DNA of 64,000 bases, from contig CM027377.1 of NCBI GenBank assembly GCA_015680905.1, positions 24,576,501-24,640,500 on the forward strand. Direction: 5' to 3'. Each line of letters begins with the position of its first letter. The stretch's first letter is position 1. The notes below the pieces were generated by a model, which was given only the letters and a program-made list of their open reading frames with translations, had not been told where the DNA came from and did not search any database. Positions 33,116-46,269 of the stretch are shown here, in pieces. The DNA comes from Coptis chinensis. Its lineage: Eukaryota; Streptophyta; Magnoliopsida; Ranunculales; Ranunculaceae. The translations under genes and the position numbers were made by a program.

Positions 33116-33308
33116 CTTGTTGTAGCAACATCTTCATTGGAATCCATAAAGAAACAAATAAAAAAACAACAACATAGATAACTAACAAAAACAAGTAGTA
33201 CTTTGAAAGTAACTAAATTTTATTACTTTCTTTAGGTAAACCCATTGAAACTACAATTAGGAATCAGTGGTACCATAACCTAAACTAAAAATCAGTATGT
33301 AGAGCTTA

Positions 33309-33404
33309 TTAGAACTTCCCACTGCCCATCATGGTCTTAAACTCGTCAAAATTAACACACCCATCCCCATCTCTATCAACATTCTTAATCATCTTCTTAA
33401 ACAA
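33309..33404 (-). pseudogene. Captured C-terminal EF-hand (calmodulin-like protein)
   Basis: Minus-strand codons read [20 protein letters not shown] followed by [10 protein letters not shown] and a TAA stop (33309-33311). The 12-residue loop [12 protein letters not shown] has all calcium-ligand positions of a canonical EF-hand (D1, D3, D5, E12), followed by the exiting helix FKTMM. This is the usual last EF-hand of plant calmodulin-like proteins (full length about 150-200 residues); the other EF-hands are absent, so only the 3' end was captured. A related-looking sequence without EF motifs follows upstream to the Pack-MULE terminal repeat. Confidence 0.8.
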
Positions 33405-33752
33405 TCAAAAGCCAAATACGGTTTCAAACATCTCTATCCCCATTTCAAACGAATCCAAGCTAATTAAACAACAAATCAAACGAATAAAAAGTAAAAAAAT
33501 ACCTTAATCCAGAAGCCAAATACGGTTTGGAGAAGAAGCCGAGAGAGAGAGACAGTTCTCCAATTTCGCGATTTTGAAAATTTTCGTGTTTTTTGGATTT
33601 TGAAATAACACGAAATTTTGAAATATCAGAAATTTTTGGTGAAATTTGGAATGTTAGATCATCAGATCTTGAGGTGGATCGGACGGCTGAAGAGAAGTGT
33701 GAGATTAGAGTGGCAAGATTAGAGTGGCACTCTAGACAAACCGTATATATAT

Positions 33753-34970
33753 ATATATCCTCAGGATCTCCTTGCAATTGATACTTTCACGGTTTTACCA
33801 AATGAAGTTCTTTAAGGTGAGTTGAAATACAGTGCAAGAGAATTCATCACCCGTTCCAATAATACCGGATAATATTGCACCAAGGGTGACTCTGTATCAA
33901 AGCAATTATATTGGAAATGGCTCATTCTAAAACCTTCACCCGTAGTAAAAATAGTTCAAGAAGAATTACTAAATTTCCTTGGATAGAATGGTCGGGGGAG
34001 TTTCAAACCAAGACATTGTTTCAGATATTATTAGATTGTTATTGTATGGAACTCAAAATTAAACATACATCAAATATGGGATTGGATACCATAGTTATAT
34101 AAAGTTATAAACACAAACTTCCAATTGACCACTGCTCGTTTAAAGATCAATACTGGGGTAGTGGATGAACTACAACTATAAGATTGTATAAAATGAACAT
34201 ATTTACAAAATTAACTGGACCTAGAATAAAAATTAATAATGTCCCGTTCGAATTGGTTGGGGAGAAAATTCAAATACATCATGTACTTTGCCAAGATGCG
34301 TAAAACTGATTTTTAGGACAACTAATGATCACCCTGCAAACTCAATCATTAGCTCTGATTTTCTCTTGAAAGAAGCTTACCACTGGAGAAAAATGAACCA
34401 AATAACGTAAGAAGCTTTAACTTTTAATAAGAACTTAAAATAAAGTTATGGAAGAACTATCATTTGGGTTTCTAAATCAATAAAGATTAGCGAAAAAATA
34501 AAGACTCTTAAAATAAAGTTATGGAAGAACCAGTTTTCATTATTTGTTACAGCCAACTATTGATTTTTGAGTCCAACATCTACGTAATGGTAATATTTTA
34601 GATGCCCAGATAATATTGCATTTAAAAGCCCAAGAGTTTTAAAAAAAAAAGCCCAATTTTTATTTGTTATCGAGCCTCATATTTTATTTCAAAAAACCCC
34701 AAATTCAAATCTTGGATAGGACATGTCGTCAACTTAAACTGATTCGTTGACTCGTATGTGAGATGTTATATTGAGTAAAGTAAATGGTCGTCTCTTTCTT
34801 CTCACTACTTTGTCAAGAAACCCAGTATCCCCAATGTCTTTCCTAGCCTCTAACCTCAGTGTCTGTCGTGGGACTGGCTTCCCAAAAACAGCTCCCTTTT
34901 TCTTTAGGATTTGCATTATCAACAGCTCTCCACTCTTGTACTTTCAACATAAAAAGATAATAGAATTTAT
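33753..34970. other. Unassigned sequence right of the Pack-MULE
   Basis: Probably the continuation of the Helitron interrupted at 28216, but no terminus is seen. Two overlapping frames on opposite strands (34734-34922 minus, 34771-34980 plus) have no known motif. A local direct repeat of aaaataaagttatggaagaac occurs near 34437 and 34508 with minor change. Confidence 0.35.
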
Positions 34971-35640
34971 CAAACACTAAGTTTCACCAAAACTAATCTA
35001 ATACTCATAGTTAGATAAGCTAACGAACTCACCTCTCTTTCGTCCACCTGTCGTAAGAGAATTTCAGTTTTTGTTCACAGACTCTTCTGCTGGGTTTTTT
35101 CACCACACGTTCTAAAATACTGTGAAGAAGAACTAATATTGTTTTGTTATTCTTATTCTAACCATGACTCCTCGAATTCCTAGATTGTCTCCTAAATGGT
35201 AGGATTTTAATTTTAAGAAAGTCTAACTACACAAATCCCGAAGAAATAAGGTCCACCACTTAAGCCCTTATAATTTTGTTTAAAAACTGAGCTATTTTGT
35301 ATTACAAACACTAAGTTTCACCAAAACTAATCTAATACTCATAGTTAGATAAGCTAACGAATTCACCTTTCTTTTGTCCACCTGCCGTAAGAGAATTTCG
35401 GTTTTTGTTCACAGACTCTTCTGCTGGTTTTTTTCACCACACGTTCTAAAATACTGTGAAGAAGAACTAATATTGTTTTGTTATTCTTATTCTAACTATG
35501 ACTCCTCGAATTCCTAGATTGTCTTCTAAATGGTAGGATTTTAATTTTAAGAAAGTCTAACTACACAAATCCCGAAAAAATAAGGTCCACCACTTAAGCC
35601 CTTATAATTTTGTTTAAAAACTGAGCTATTTTATATTATA
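34971..35640. repeat. Tandem duplication, 334-bp period
   Basis: The block starting caaacactaagtttcacc at 34971 is repeated from 35305 with only scattered substitutions and small indels (for example cacctctctttcgtcc vs cacctttcttttgtcc; one G lost from tgctgggttttttc). Two copies, directly adjoining. No reading frame is preserved in both. Confidence 0.85.
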
Positions 35641-36638
35641 GATGTTGTGGAACTTCAAGCAACTTATCAAAAGATCAGATCTGACCATCCTCATTTGGCT
35701 GATATTATTGAGACTTCCGATATTTTTTGACAATTGACATTTTGATCAATAATTGTTACTAACATATAAATAATTTGCATAAAACAAGTATACGTCATGT
35801 TTCGCCGCCATGCAACCCCGAATATCTCCCTGGAAACATTTTCCAATCCCTCTCTTTTCTAGGTACATACGGAAAGCGCCGAGTAAATCCTCATCTAAAT
35901 CCCTGTTACACCACAAAAACTATATAATAATGAGACAATAAATTGATATAGATTATACAGAGTAGAAATGAAACAAAATAATACGGTTTAGCAGTTTCTA
36001 CCGGACCCAAATCATACTGAAAATAGCTGTTTGATCCAGGCACTGATCTTACGAAAGCTAACTATATGCTTAACACATGCAAACTGAACGTTGTTCTAGG
36101 AGCCCTTGGCAGAAGGGAAAGTGGCTCATATCTGAAGGTAGCCTGTCTCACAGGCAGGGATGAGCCACTAAACCTTTACCACTACGAATGAAGAACCAAC
36201 GACGTTTTTGAAGGAGGTTTACCACGTCCACATGCAAATAATTATCTTCCCATGTGAAAATTAAAACAATATGCAAATTATGGTAAACACCATAATTGTT
36301 AAAAAAGTATGTCACGTTCTACTACTTCCAGACAAATTATAACTTTCTGGAACTCACTTTCAAATATGAATGTTAAGGAAGCATGCTTACAAATCAAAGT
36401 ATTTCCATTTTTTCAATGTATTTTAGTGTTCCTTAGTAATCAACTTGGGAGTCCTGACCAAATAAGTTACATCTACTCTCAATCTGTCATCCTCTCAACC
36501 TATTACAATTCCTAATTAAAATATTCTAGAAAATATCTATATGATACCACTTGACGTAGTAGCTAGTGGAGATAAATATTTAGAAGCTAGAAGAATACAA
36601 ATTAAATGTTTATAGAAGCGAAGATGAATAAGGGTGTT
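35641..36638. repeat. Repeat block shared with 61.1-63.6 kb, with an exon-like fragment
   Basis: From about 35850 the sequence is collinear with that from 61108: ccctctcttttctaggtac, gcgctgagtaaatcctc-like words, tatatgcttaaca, gtaggtagggatgacc-like and atgaagaacca blocks recur in the same order. The second copy has extra insertions. It is either an unnamed transposon family or an old segmental duplication. The minus-strand peptide at 35800-35906 is described separately. Confidence 0.5.
35800..35906 (-). pseudogene. Exon-like fragment, possibly mitochondrial glycoprotein (MAM33/p32) family
   Basis: Minus translation after an aacag acceptor reads RDLDEDLLGAFRMYLEKRGI and then CMAAKHDVYLFY. 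The pattern LDE-x-L-x-x-A-x-x-x-YLE-x-RGI is characteristic of the C-terminal part of plant MAM33/p32 mitochondrial matrix proteins. The match is short and the rest of the gene is absent. A second copy (RDLDEDLLSAFRLYLEKRG) lies at about 61108-61168. The family assignment is tentative. Confidence 0.4.
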
Positions 36639-36643
36639 CTGAA

Positions 36644-38404
36644 TGTTGGGAAAACGATACCAATCGATCCCCTCTAAGATAGCTTGAATGAGCACTCTAT
36701 ACTCCAATCGAAAAATCTAAATTTTTACTACAACCAACCTAGCAAGCCCTACTCTCAAAGAAATCAACAACTATCACAAACAAGTAATAATAATGCAAAG
36801 AAAGTAAAACATACGACAACACAAGATGTAACTGATAGGGTTATATACTAAAAGCATTACTTTTGTATTAACTCTAATTCTTTATATTTTGAATTAGAAT
36901 CATATGGGCAAATGTTATGCATATTATATATGTTATTAGTTATATGCATGCGTCTAATACTTTATGTTGTAGATGATATGGTGTGTGGTGACACACGTAA
37001 GATCATATCATCAATTACCTTTATAAAGTATAAGTAAACGTTCACAACCTAGATGGATTTAGACAAACCATTGGTACGGTTGTAGTATAATCTGGTATTA
37101 GTCTATCTTGACTACAGGATTACACTAGTACACTTTGTGTGTATTGAACATGACCAAGTGAGGTTGTTTCTCTTTATACTGATTATATAAAAGAATAAAC
37201 ACCTATGTTATTATGGATGTTTGTCCTCTTAATCTGGATATAATAACGGGCACTTACGTGCATTGTACATTACTTTAAATCATCAATGAGTGAGATTCAT
37301 TTGTGAATCAACAAACTCAATGGATTGGGTAATGACATTGTATGTAAGGTGTGTTGTTGATTATAGAAGGAATCCGTGACCCGCAGAAAGTCGGGCTGAT
37401 GATGTTCCCTTGAGGAGCTCATAAGGATTGTCATGTAAACCCTGTAGGTGGATTTAATCCGACATGACAATGAGGTTGAGTGGTACTACTCAAGGACATA
37501 AGAAGTTGATTAATGTAGTTGTCAGTAACTTGACTTAATCAATGGGCATTCGATATCTTAAACACGGGGAGATCAACAAGCATATAATATAGAGCCCATA
37601 AACGTAACATGTAATTTGGGATTAGGGCGGTAGTGCAACAATGGCCTTTAGTGGAATAAGTCATTTGTTGACGGACTTGGGTCGTGTGTTCTGGGCGAAC
37701 ATGGGAAGCCCAAACCCGTCAGGAGGCCTAACCCTGATTTCTCCTCATGGTCCCTGTTGTAGCCTATAAATAGAAACCCTCTTTCTCTGGCCGTTTTTAC
37801 TAAGGTTTTCTCAATAAAAGTGAGATCCAAAATCAGTTCCAACTTTGTGAGTGAGAGAGGCCAAGAGAGAAAGAAGAGGTTGGAAGATCGTTGCCCACAC
37901 AACGTCCATTCTAAGGATAGGAATACAACAGAAGATCAAGAGGTTGCTGATTTCGTAGATCTTGGATTCTCAGAGATATCACAGCTGATCTAAAGGTATA
38001 ATTCTAAACAAAATCGTGAGAACCTTTATTCTGCTGCGCATGGTTTTCACAGTTTGTAAACTGCGACCATAACGGTTCCTACAGTAACGTGGTTCGGCCA
38101 ATGATACATAATCCACAAGAGCAAATCCTTCATAAGATTGGGAAGGAAGATTACAATCACTCTTCACAAGTCTCTCCAACACTTACTAGATCTCTCTTCT
38201 GCAAATTTCTCTCCTTACAAGCTTTATCTCTTTTGGTTGCTCTCAAAATTAGTTTTCTCTCAATTCTATGTTATACTAACATATGAGAGTATTTATAGAC
38301 TCCCAAGTTCCAATTTGGTTTCCTAAATTAAAAGAATTAGAAACCCAAGTCCAATAGGCAACTCTAATTGGTTTCCAAAATGAAACGAGGTGAGGGACCC
38401 AACA
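36644..38404 (-). repeat. Copia 3' LTR (interrupted)
   Basis: About 505 bp after removing the solo LTR at 36833-38083. Parts 36644-36832 and 38084-38404 align end to end with the 5' LTR. Confidence 0.9.
36828..38088 (+). mobile_element. Solo LTR with TSD GTAAC inside copia 3' LTR
   Basis: TGATAGGGTTATATAC at 36833 to GGTTCCTACA ending 38083 (1,251 bp), flanked by GTAAC (36828-36832, 38084-38088). The homologous copia LTR lacks it (gatgtaatgtagttcgg at 49010). A TATA box (cctataaatag, about 37763) and a downstream aataaaag support plus orientation. No internal coding region, hence a solo LTR; superfamily not determined. The frames at 37648-37902 and 37979-38182 have no domain. Confidence 0.85.
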
Positions 38405-38425
38405 ATCTCCCCCTCCCGAACCATG
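38405..38425 (-). promoter_or_regulatory. Copia polypurine tract
   Basis: On minus, GGGAGGGGGAGAT directly precedes the LTR start TGTTGGG. Correct position and composition for priming plus-strand synthesis. Confidence 0.75.
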
Positions 38426-38586
38426 AGGGAGACGGGATACCTCCATGAAATCCCAAATCAACAGGAGAAGTGTGCTACCATTCCGGCGGTAGCACAACAA
38501 ACATCAAACTCACATTTCAGTAAGACTTTGGTCATCATATTTGATCCGTTCTTGTTGGTATGGATCTTCTCAATGTACAAATGCTT

Positions 38587-40074
38587 CTATTCGATAACTT
38601 CTCTAATCCAACGATAACGCACATATATGTGCTTGGATCTAGAATAAAAACTCGAATTCTTGCTCAAATGGATGGCACTCTGACTATCACACAGAACTAC
38701 AAATTGTTTCTGCTTTAGCCCTAGTTCATTGAAGAACCTCTTCATCCATAGCATCTCTCTGCAACACTTAGTGGCTGCAATATACTCAGATTCTGTAGTG
38801 GAAAGGGCAACACACTTTTGCAACTTCGATTGCCAAACAACTGCTCCCCTTACAAATGTAAACAGATAACCGGAAGTAGACTTCATAGAATCAACATCAC
38901 TTGCCATGTCTGCATCTGTGTAACCTTCAAGCAAGGTCTTACTCCCACCAAAACACAAACACGCCTTGGAAGTGCCCTTGAGATATCTCAATATCCACTT
39001 AACACCATCCCAATGCTCTTTACCCGGATTTGACAGAAATCGGCTTACATCACCAACGACGAAAGTAATATCCGGTCTTGTATACACCATTGCATACATC
39101 AAGCTGCCCACTGCGGATGCATAAGGAATCTTTTCCATTTCATTCTACTCATGCTCACCCTTTGGACACATAAAGAACTGGCCACCAAGCGGACAACTGA
39201 CTGGCTTCGTTTGATCTATGTTGAATCTCTTCAACGCCTTCTCAATGTAGCTTTCTTGTGAAAGACACAACTTCCCACTCTTTCTGTCACAAGTGATCTG
39301 CATCCCAAATATCTGTTATGCTTGACCCAAATCCTTCATCTCAAAGGACTTACTCAAGTCTTTCTTTAGCTTAGATATCTTGTTGATGTTCTGGCCAACT
39401 ATCAACATATCATCCACATACAACAAAAGCACTATGAAATCCCCATATGGAAATTTTTGAACAAACACACAATGGTCGGAAGAGGACTTCATGTAGCCAT
39501 TCTTCACCATAAAGGAATCAAACTTTATGTACCACTATCTCGGTGCCTACTTCAACCCATACAAGCTCTTTTTCAACTTGCATACCAGGTGCTCCTTGCT
39601 TTTGACCTCAAACCCCTCTTGCTGGTCCATGTAGACATCTTCTTCAAGATCTCCATGGAGAAAAGTTGTCTTGACATGTAGTTGCTCAACCTCTAGGTTC
39701 ATACTTGCGGCCAAACCCAATACCACCGCGATAAAAGTCATCTTAACTACAGGAGAAAAAATTTCATCAAAGTCAATACCTTTCCTTTGACTGAATCCCT
39801 TCACAACAAGGCCAGCTTTGTGCCTTGGATGTGGATTATTTTCCTTATGCTTGACTTTGAAGATCCACTTAATTTTGAGAACTTTTCTTCCTTTCGGTTT
39901 CTCAACTAAGTTATAAGTGTGATTCTTATGCAAAAAACCTAACTCATCTTGCATAACCTTCAACCACTTCTCTTTGTTTGTACATTCAAGAGCCTCTTGA
40001 TAGTAGGTAGGTTATCCACCATCAGATAGTAAAACATACGTATGTGGTGGAAACCTGTTTGAAGCTTGTCTCTC
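38587..40074 (-). pseudogene. pol: Copia reverse transcriptase and RNase H (broken)
   Basis: The frame runs through the RT start (KVMQDELGFLHKNHTYNLV, KPKGRKVLKIKWIFKVK), RT core (LVCKLKKSLYGLK), catalytic YVDD in FIVLLLYVDDMLIVG (39380-39430), a thumb/connection region and RNase H (LLEGYTDADMASD, ALSTTESEYIAATKC, VLCDSQSAIHLSKN, RSKHIYVRYRWIREVI). It uses one main frame but has in-frame stops at about 39511-39546 (two, in the APRxWY region), 39313-39315 and near 39150. The first catalytic Asp of RT (usual LDVKTAFL) is His in QLHVKTTFLHGDL, codon at 39676-39678. The N-terminal end is separated from integrase by the LTR insertion at 40075. Confidence 0.92.
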
Positions 40075-41099
40075 TGTCACACCCCGAATTTCGACAGAAT
40101 TCGGAAAAAACAATATTTGTTCCCGACTCTTCGATTTTCGAAGTGTGATGCACTCTCAACTCCCAAAAACCCATAATCAATTTAAATACGCGGATATTTA
40201 AAAACCAATAAAAATTTAAGATAAACAAAAGTTCTCTTCATAACCAAAAACTCACAAATAAGATTAAATTACAAATCTCCTTTCAACAACTCTTTAATTA
40301 TAATTTCAACTGAAAATACAAAACAACATTGTCTCCACTAAAATCTATTACACCTTAAGGGAAAACAAAACATATCCTGAATGCAACGCTAACGCAAGCC
40401 ACAAGCAACAACCAGCCTTCTTCAACACTAATCCTGTCAAGACTTATCAACTATGTTCATTTAATGAACACACCCGATAAGCAAACATGCAAATCGGGTC
40501 AGCATTATTAACAATGCTGGTGTGAGTAGTCCTAAAATACAAATCATACTAATACATATATATACCCAATAAATAAGGAAGTTAGTTCCTCCACCGAGGC
40601 GCCTTAACTTCCAACAACTAATACGATATTCTTAATTACAATAATTAAGACAGGTAGTTCCTTCACTGAGGCGCCTTAACTTCCTACCAACCACACAACA
40701 AACCATACGCATAATAAATAAGGCATGTAGTTCCTCCATTGAGGCGCCTTAGGTTCTAACTAAATTAATAACCAGTCAAGCATATTCTATACTTACTGCA
40801 TTTCATGCTCAATTACAGAGGGGGTCGTCTCTGCACAAGAATTAGTTTGACTCGCCCTTTTGCAAAACCGTATACAATCATATATTTAAAGATATATCAT
40901 TAACCAACATATTACCATAATTATATTATTTAAGGTTTTTTTTGCATGTCCCTAAAATCACGTCGTATCTATGTCTTACCTAGTTTCCCTAGCTACCACA
41001 ATCCCTACCCAACGTCGAACATGTACATCCACATGCCTCCCCTGACATAATGAACCACTCCGTGTGTAGCTACCCTAAGCGGGATATCGCATACGAGGT

Positions 41100-41350
41100 A
41101 ACCCTCACACGAAAGTCATTATGTGAGTACTGCCACTATTTGGCATAAAATATCGCGCGTCTCGTTCTAATTTTGCGAACGGAATAATCAAGTCACTAAT
41201 CGGCTACGCCAGAAGGGTCATTCAGATTCACTGAAACGCCAGAAGGGCCAATCAAATTACTTAAGCCCGAAGGGTCATTCAGATTCACTGAAATGCCAGA
41301 AGGGCCAATCATATCACATACGCCCATCACAAGGGCCAAATCACATGAGT
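41100..41350. repeat. Short tandem repeat (cgccagaagggccaatca)
   Basis: Several imperfect copies of ttcactgaaacgccagaagg with ggccaatcaaat spacers; the same array is at 23200-23320 in the related solo LTR. It is a property of this LTR family. Confidence 0.6.
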
Positions 41351-42988
41351 TGTGGTAGCTAAGTCCTAGGATTTTCTTTACGTAATTTATTCAGGTGTCA
41401 TACATTTATATCTCATAATAATTTCACTATATCACGTGCATGTCAAATACATTATTGCACTAAGCCAAATATTTTTAGAATTATCTCAATACATCTCATA
41501 ACAACTTTCATTCTTTCCTGTGCCAATATATTATTGCACTAAGCCACAATCCCGTGACAAAATATCCACAAATACTATACTACATCATAGTAGCATCTCA
41601 CATATATAATAATGGAATGCTTATATCAATTTCTCCAAAAACATTGCATTTAATATATATATCCCAACATATCATATAATGTCACAAGTTGTTCCAAACG
41701 TATCGCATAACGTTTTTATAGCGTTTTAGGAATATTACGTCTCCTAAAATTTCGATCTCGTCACGTGTCAAAAATTGCACAATATCAACGTCAAATCTTA
41801 CTTAGATAATGACGACCAAATTTATACAAGTTTCACCCGCATTTTAACATTTTATTTGTCCATTCAATTTACAACATAAAACGTAGCACAATTAAACAGT
41901 CAAAAGTCCACAGTCAAAGCCCAAAACCAAAACCCAAAAGTCTAAATATTTAAAGACCCATTTGGATCTATATTAAGTCATATGGACTGGCCCCAAACAA
42001 TTAAGTGATTCGGCCCAAAGAAAGTAAAATAGAACTGGCACAACTAAACAAACTAAAATCGGGCCCAAAGAAAACCAACTAAGGCCCAAGACAAAATAAT
42101 AGAATTTTGGCCCAACCCAACTAAACAGAAATTTCGGCCCAAGGCCCAACAGAGTCATCTTCCTCAGCTCCAGCAGGTCCCACCACCAGCCACCAAATCG
42201 GCCACCACAACCTCCACTCGTCCTCCGCTTTCAACCCAGCGGTTTCCCTCTCCATCAAAAACCAAACAACATTAATTAACACACAACACACTTTTATCTA
42301 CTGTCGAGATCACTCAAACTTAGATCTTGACCGCCATTAATGTCCCCTCCGGAGCTTCAACAGCCCACATCTCACTACACAACCCAATCACCCTTCCCCC
42401 AACCACAATTCCATCAATACACTTCACCCATAGACCCCGACAGCACCCCTACCAACCACTCACCCTCCACCAAATCGCGAAGACGCCATTAATGAACATT
42501 TTAAGCTTCATAGCCACGCCCAATTTCAATCCCGACATCCCCCATAACCCAACAATCCACAATCAAATAAAATAGCCACACCACCACAGTATCACAGTTC
42601 GACGGTATAAAGGCACAGTATCACAGTTCGATAGTATAGGACAGAGAAGGATGTTTAGGGCTCGTGCCTCCATTAACAACCCCTTCGTAGTTTCGACAGT
42701 CGTACAATCTAACCAGTTTTAAACAATAACGAGACGAATAATGACTGAAGAGAAATGAGCATAAACTAAACGAAAACACTGTACTAAAGTAAAGTTAAAG
42801 CTATCTCTGTGTACTGACGTGAAAATGAAAACTAAACTACTCACCTATCTTAAAATTCTACGAATCTATCATAGCCTGAATCGTTGTGCTCCACTCTCTA
42901 GCAATCGAGTTTCCTTGTCTCCGCCTCCATTTTATTTTATTTTTATCTAAAAACCCTATTCTTTGAAAAAATATGTATATATACCTGG

Positions 42989-45900
42989 GTTTGTGTCACT
43001 CCCCGAGACCCAACACACATCCCGAAGACGAGTAAATCTCGAGGCCGACACCATCCCAATTCTAACGAAATTTCGACAGAGTTTCCTTTGTTTTATCGAC
43101 GTTCGTATACAAAAAAACCTGTCATAACCTGGAAATCATATACTACAACCTTCCAACAACCATATCTATATAAAACCAACCTTATACACAACAGTATATA
43201 CATCCACCAAATGTTTAAGTGTAACTGCTACTCAAATACATCAAGTATTATATCAAAATGAGCGAAGCTCTCTCTATACAACCAAAAGGGATAATACTCT
43301 CTATAAACAACAAAAGGAACTCATTTCACCCTATACCACAAAATACTTGACCCTGTCCCTCGTCAAGCATAAGGAAATCTGCCCAAATCCCCATAACCAT
43401 CATCACTAGGGTTAGGGAATGCCTCCTCCGCAACTGGTTCTGCTGAAATATTAATGTAGGATGAGCAAAACAACTATGCCCAGTAGAAACACACATAACC
43501 AATAAATAGTCTACTTATAAAAAAACATTTAAAACATGCAGGGTTTCCATAATAATATCCAAATATTGTGACTATATAATACATCACTAACTAGTAGAAA
43601 TCATTTTGACATGCTTCGTTAATATTCAAAATATAGTTTTCACAATCATCATACAACTATTGTGGCCAACGTGATCCTATTAGAATGGTGAGGGTACGAC
43701 CGGTATTTTCGGCCCGATCCGCGAGGCATATCTCGGTTCAAGACTTTCCAAAGGTGAAACATGCACCGTTGTTTTATCGATTTTACCGCGGGAGCTGAAA
43801 TGCCATTGTTGTTTTCGACACACAAAATCCCCAAAGCTTTTAGGGCTCGGGGGGGCTCAGGACCACGACCCATATACGGGCTGTCACCTAACTTTACGGT
43901 GGTCAACCGTTCAACGATCGCAGACTGCGCCAGGGATCGACACACATCCAGAGTGGACTAAACTCTCACTCCTCGGCCTAAAACCTCATCGAGGTAACAT
44001 ATAACCTCACACAAGCTAAGCACCATACTGGCGTGACACGCATAAACATGGTTATCTAGAAAAGTAGAAAAGGAATTCGGACTACATCCAATTGATGCAT
44101 CCCTTTAAAGGTGGCCCACCACCTCAAAAGGTGTACACCACAGTTGAATCCTAGAGCTTAACTGCCGTCTCCGGAAATACGACAACAGTTCCTTTTTTAT
44201 AGGAATTCACAATTCCTTTTCTAAATCCCCTCGTGATAAGCATAGTAATATATATATATATACCGGTCATTTCCAAATACTATAGATACATATTTAGTTT
44301 TTCTTTTAAAACTGTTGATTCTGTATATGTGAGTTCCTGGATTTCCAACAATCGAGTAATGCAACCTATGACTCCCAAACGGGCCAGTCATAGTAAATGA
44401 CAACCGATGATTCCCAAACGGCGAACATCGTAAATAACAACGAACCATCCGTGGAACAATCCAGAACCTCACACATAGTTACAAACAACCGGGTAATCCT
44501 TACCCGCATTACAAAATCCATCTCTCTGTCTCCTTACTGAGACAAGAGACGAGAACCCTTCCCAAAACCAGTTTTGCTCTTTTAACAAAGAAAACAATCC
44601 CAACTATCCCGATTTCACAAACTCATTTCTTTTCACACAAAAGCTATCCATATACTTAGTTTATATCGAGGAAAACTACAATGCAAAACATGAATATCAT
44701 ATATATACATGCATGGTTGATACGCAAACAATCTATTACCAATTTAAACAAATCAAATCAAATCATGCATGAGAATAAGCATGCTATATATTGGTATGTA
44801 GGTTCCTACCTTAGCAAGCTCCGTTCTCCTCATGCCCACTTAATCGAATCGAGCCCGCTCAACCGAATTCACTCTTATTTAACTCCTATAACAGTATATA
44901 CACGTAGGTTATTAGAATTTATCGAACGAATGCGAAATTCTTATCTAACGTAAGTCGAGAAGAATCTCGACGCTAAGAATTCAATTTCAGGTAATTGTTC
45001 CTCTAACTACAGTTAACAAAGCTACAGGCCATTTCTAGCACTGTACCTCTGACAGGGCTCGGTAGTCCATTTACAGCCACTGTAGGACCTTATGCCCACA
45101 CCACTCCTATCCATTCCAAATTCCAACTACGACGAATTCTACACCTCTCAATTCACATTAATTCTATTAATAAAATCGGTGGGTGTTCCTTATCCCTCGA
45201 TCATTACTCAATCAAATCTTAAACAATTATAAACCGACATGAATTGCTCGAAATTGGAGTGAATAACCAAAATTCTTACCAAGTCAACAAAAATCGCTCC
45301 TTTAGCTTTCTTCTCCACCAATTCGCTACGCCATATCCCTCCAATGAGCTACTGCCGACATGAAAACCACCCCATTTCAATTATTTTTCCTCAATACAAC
45401 CCACTCCATCAAAATCAAGTTTAAACTATCGATTTGAGAAGAATTTAACTCACATGTCGCTGCGATTTCACTTCGGTACGCTGGAAATTCGAACTCCCAC
45501 ACTAGAGTTTAGTGTTACTAAGGATGGGGAGGTGCGAATTGAAGTTTTAATCACTGAATTTTGGGTGAATTTGGGGTTTCTCTCTCCTAGGTTTTGAAAT
45601 TGGCAAATTGGGGAAAAATTTTGAGTGCGATTTGGTTCTGTGCAATTTTTGTTTTGTGCGATTTCTAATTTCTTTGCTAAATGACCGTCTTACCCCTTAC
45701 CTTGTAATTTAGCCTCCAACAAGGTTTTGAATCCCCCGCTCTCGCATGCAATGCCCAAGTTTGCTCACGTGATACCAAAATTACGACGCTGTCGTCGAAT
45801 GACTTGTCTAGTTTTAAAGTTTTCGGTTTACAGGCGACAGACTCTTATTGACTATGCAAGTATTTAATTATGCGCACACAAATTTACTCGGTATCAAATT

Positions 45901-46144
45901 ATTTTATCACGTATTATTTATCTTCTTTTCGATTTTCGAATATTCTAAGTAGCTAGTTATATGAAACCTTAGAATTTTTCGAGAGGTTTTCCTGAACTAA
46001 CTTGGTTTTCTCGGTCGGTGTTAAATAAATTTACGTTTCGTCAGACTAACCGTCTATCCGACTGGCCAAGTACGTAATCGCTCTTAAGGTTCAAGTGTCT
46101 TTTACTAATTTATCCTTAATAATAATTCAGGACTTTACAGTTTG
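42989..46144. mobile_element. Second solo LTR nested inside the first, TSD GTTTG
   Basis: TGTCACTCCCCGAGACC at 42994 to TTCAGGACTTTACA ending 46139 (3,146 bp), flanked by GTTTG (42989-42993, 46140-46144). The related LTR at 25560 reads through the site without it (cttgggtccgaaacccaagcc). Ends and length resemble the same gypsy group but the sequence is a different family. Frames inside (43649-43945 minus, 44681-44953 plus and others) have no retroviral or host motif. Confidence 0.88.
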
Positions 46145-46269
46145 AAACCTAAGCCCAACACAGACTTGGGCCCAGAAATCAGGCCCACGTATCCCAAATC
46201 CAATCCAACAAATTTTAAATAAATTAATTAATTAATTAATAAATAAATATTTTAAATACGGGCGTTACA

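Noticed and set aside
36833-38083. Interpretation as part of the copia element
   Set aside because: The other copia LTR lacks it and it has its own TSD GTAAC and LTR ends.
43649-44953. Several 60-100-codon frames inside the nested solo LTR
   Set aside because: No known motif, and the region is defined as LTR by ends and target duplication.
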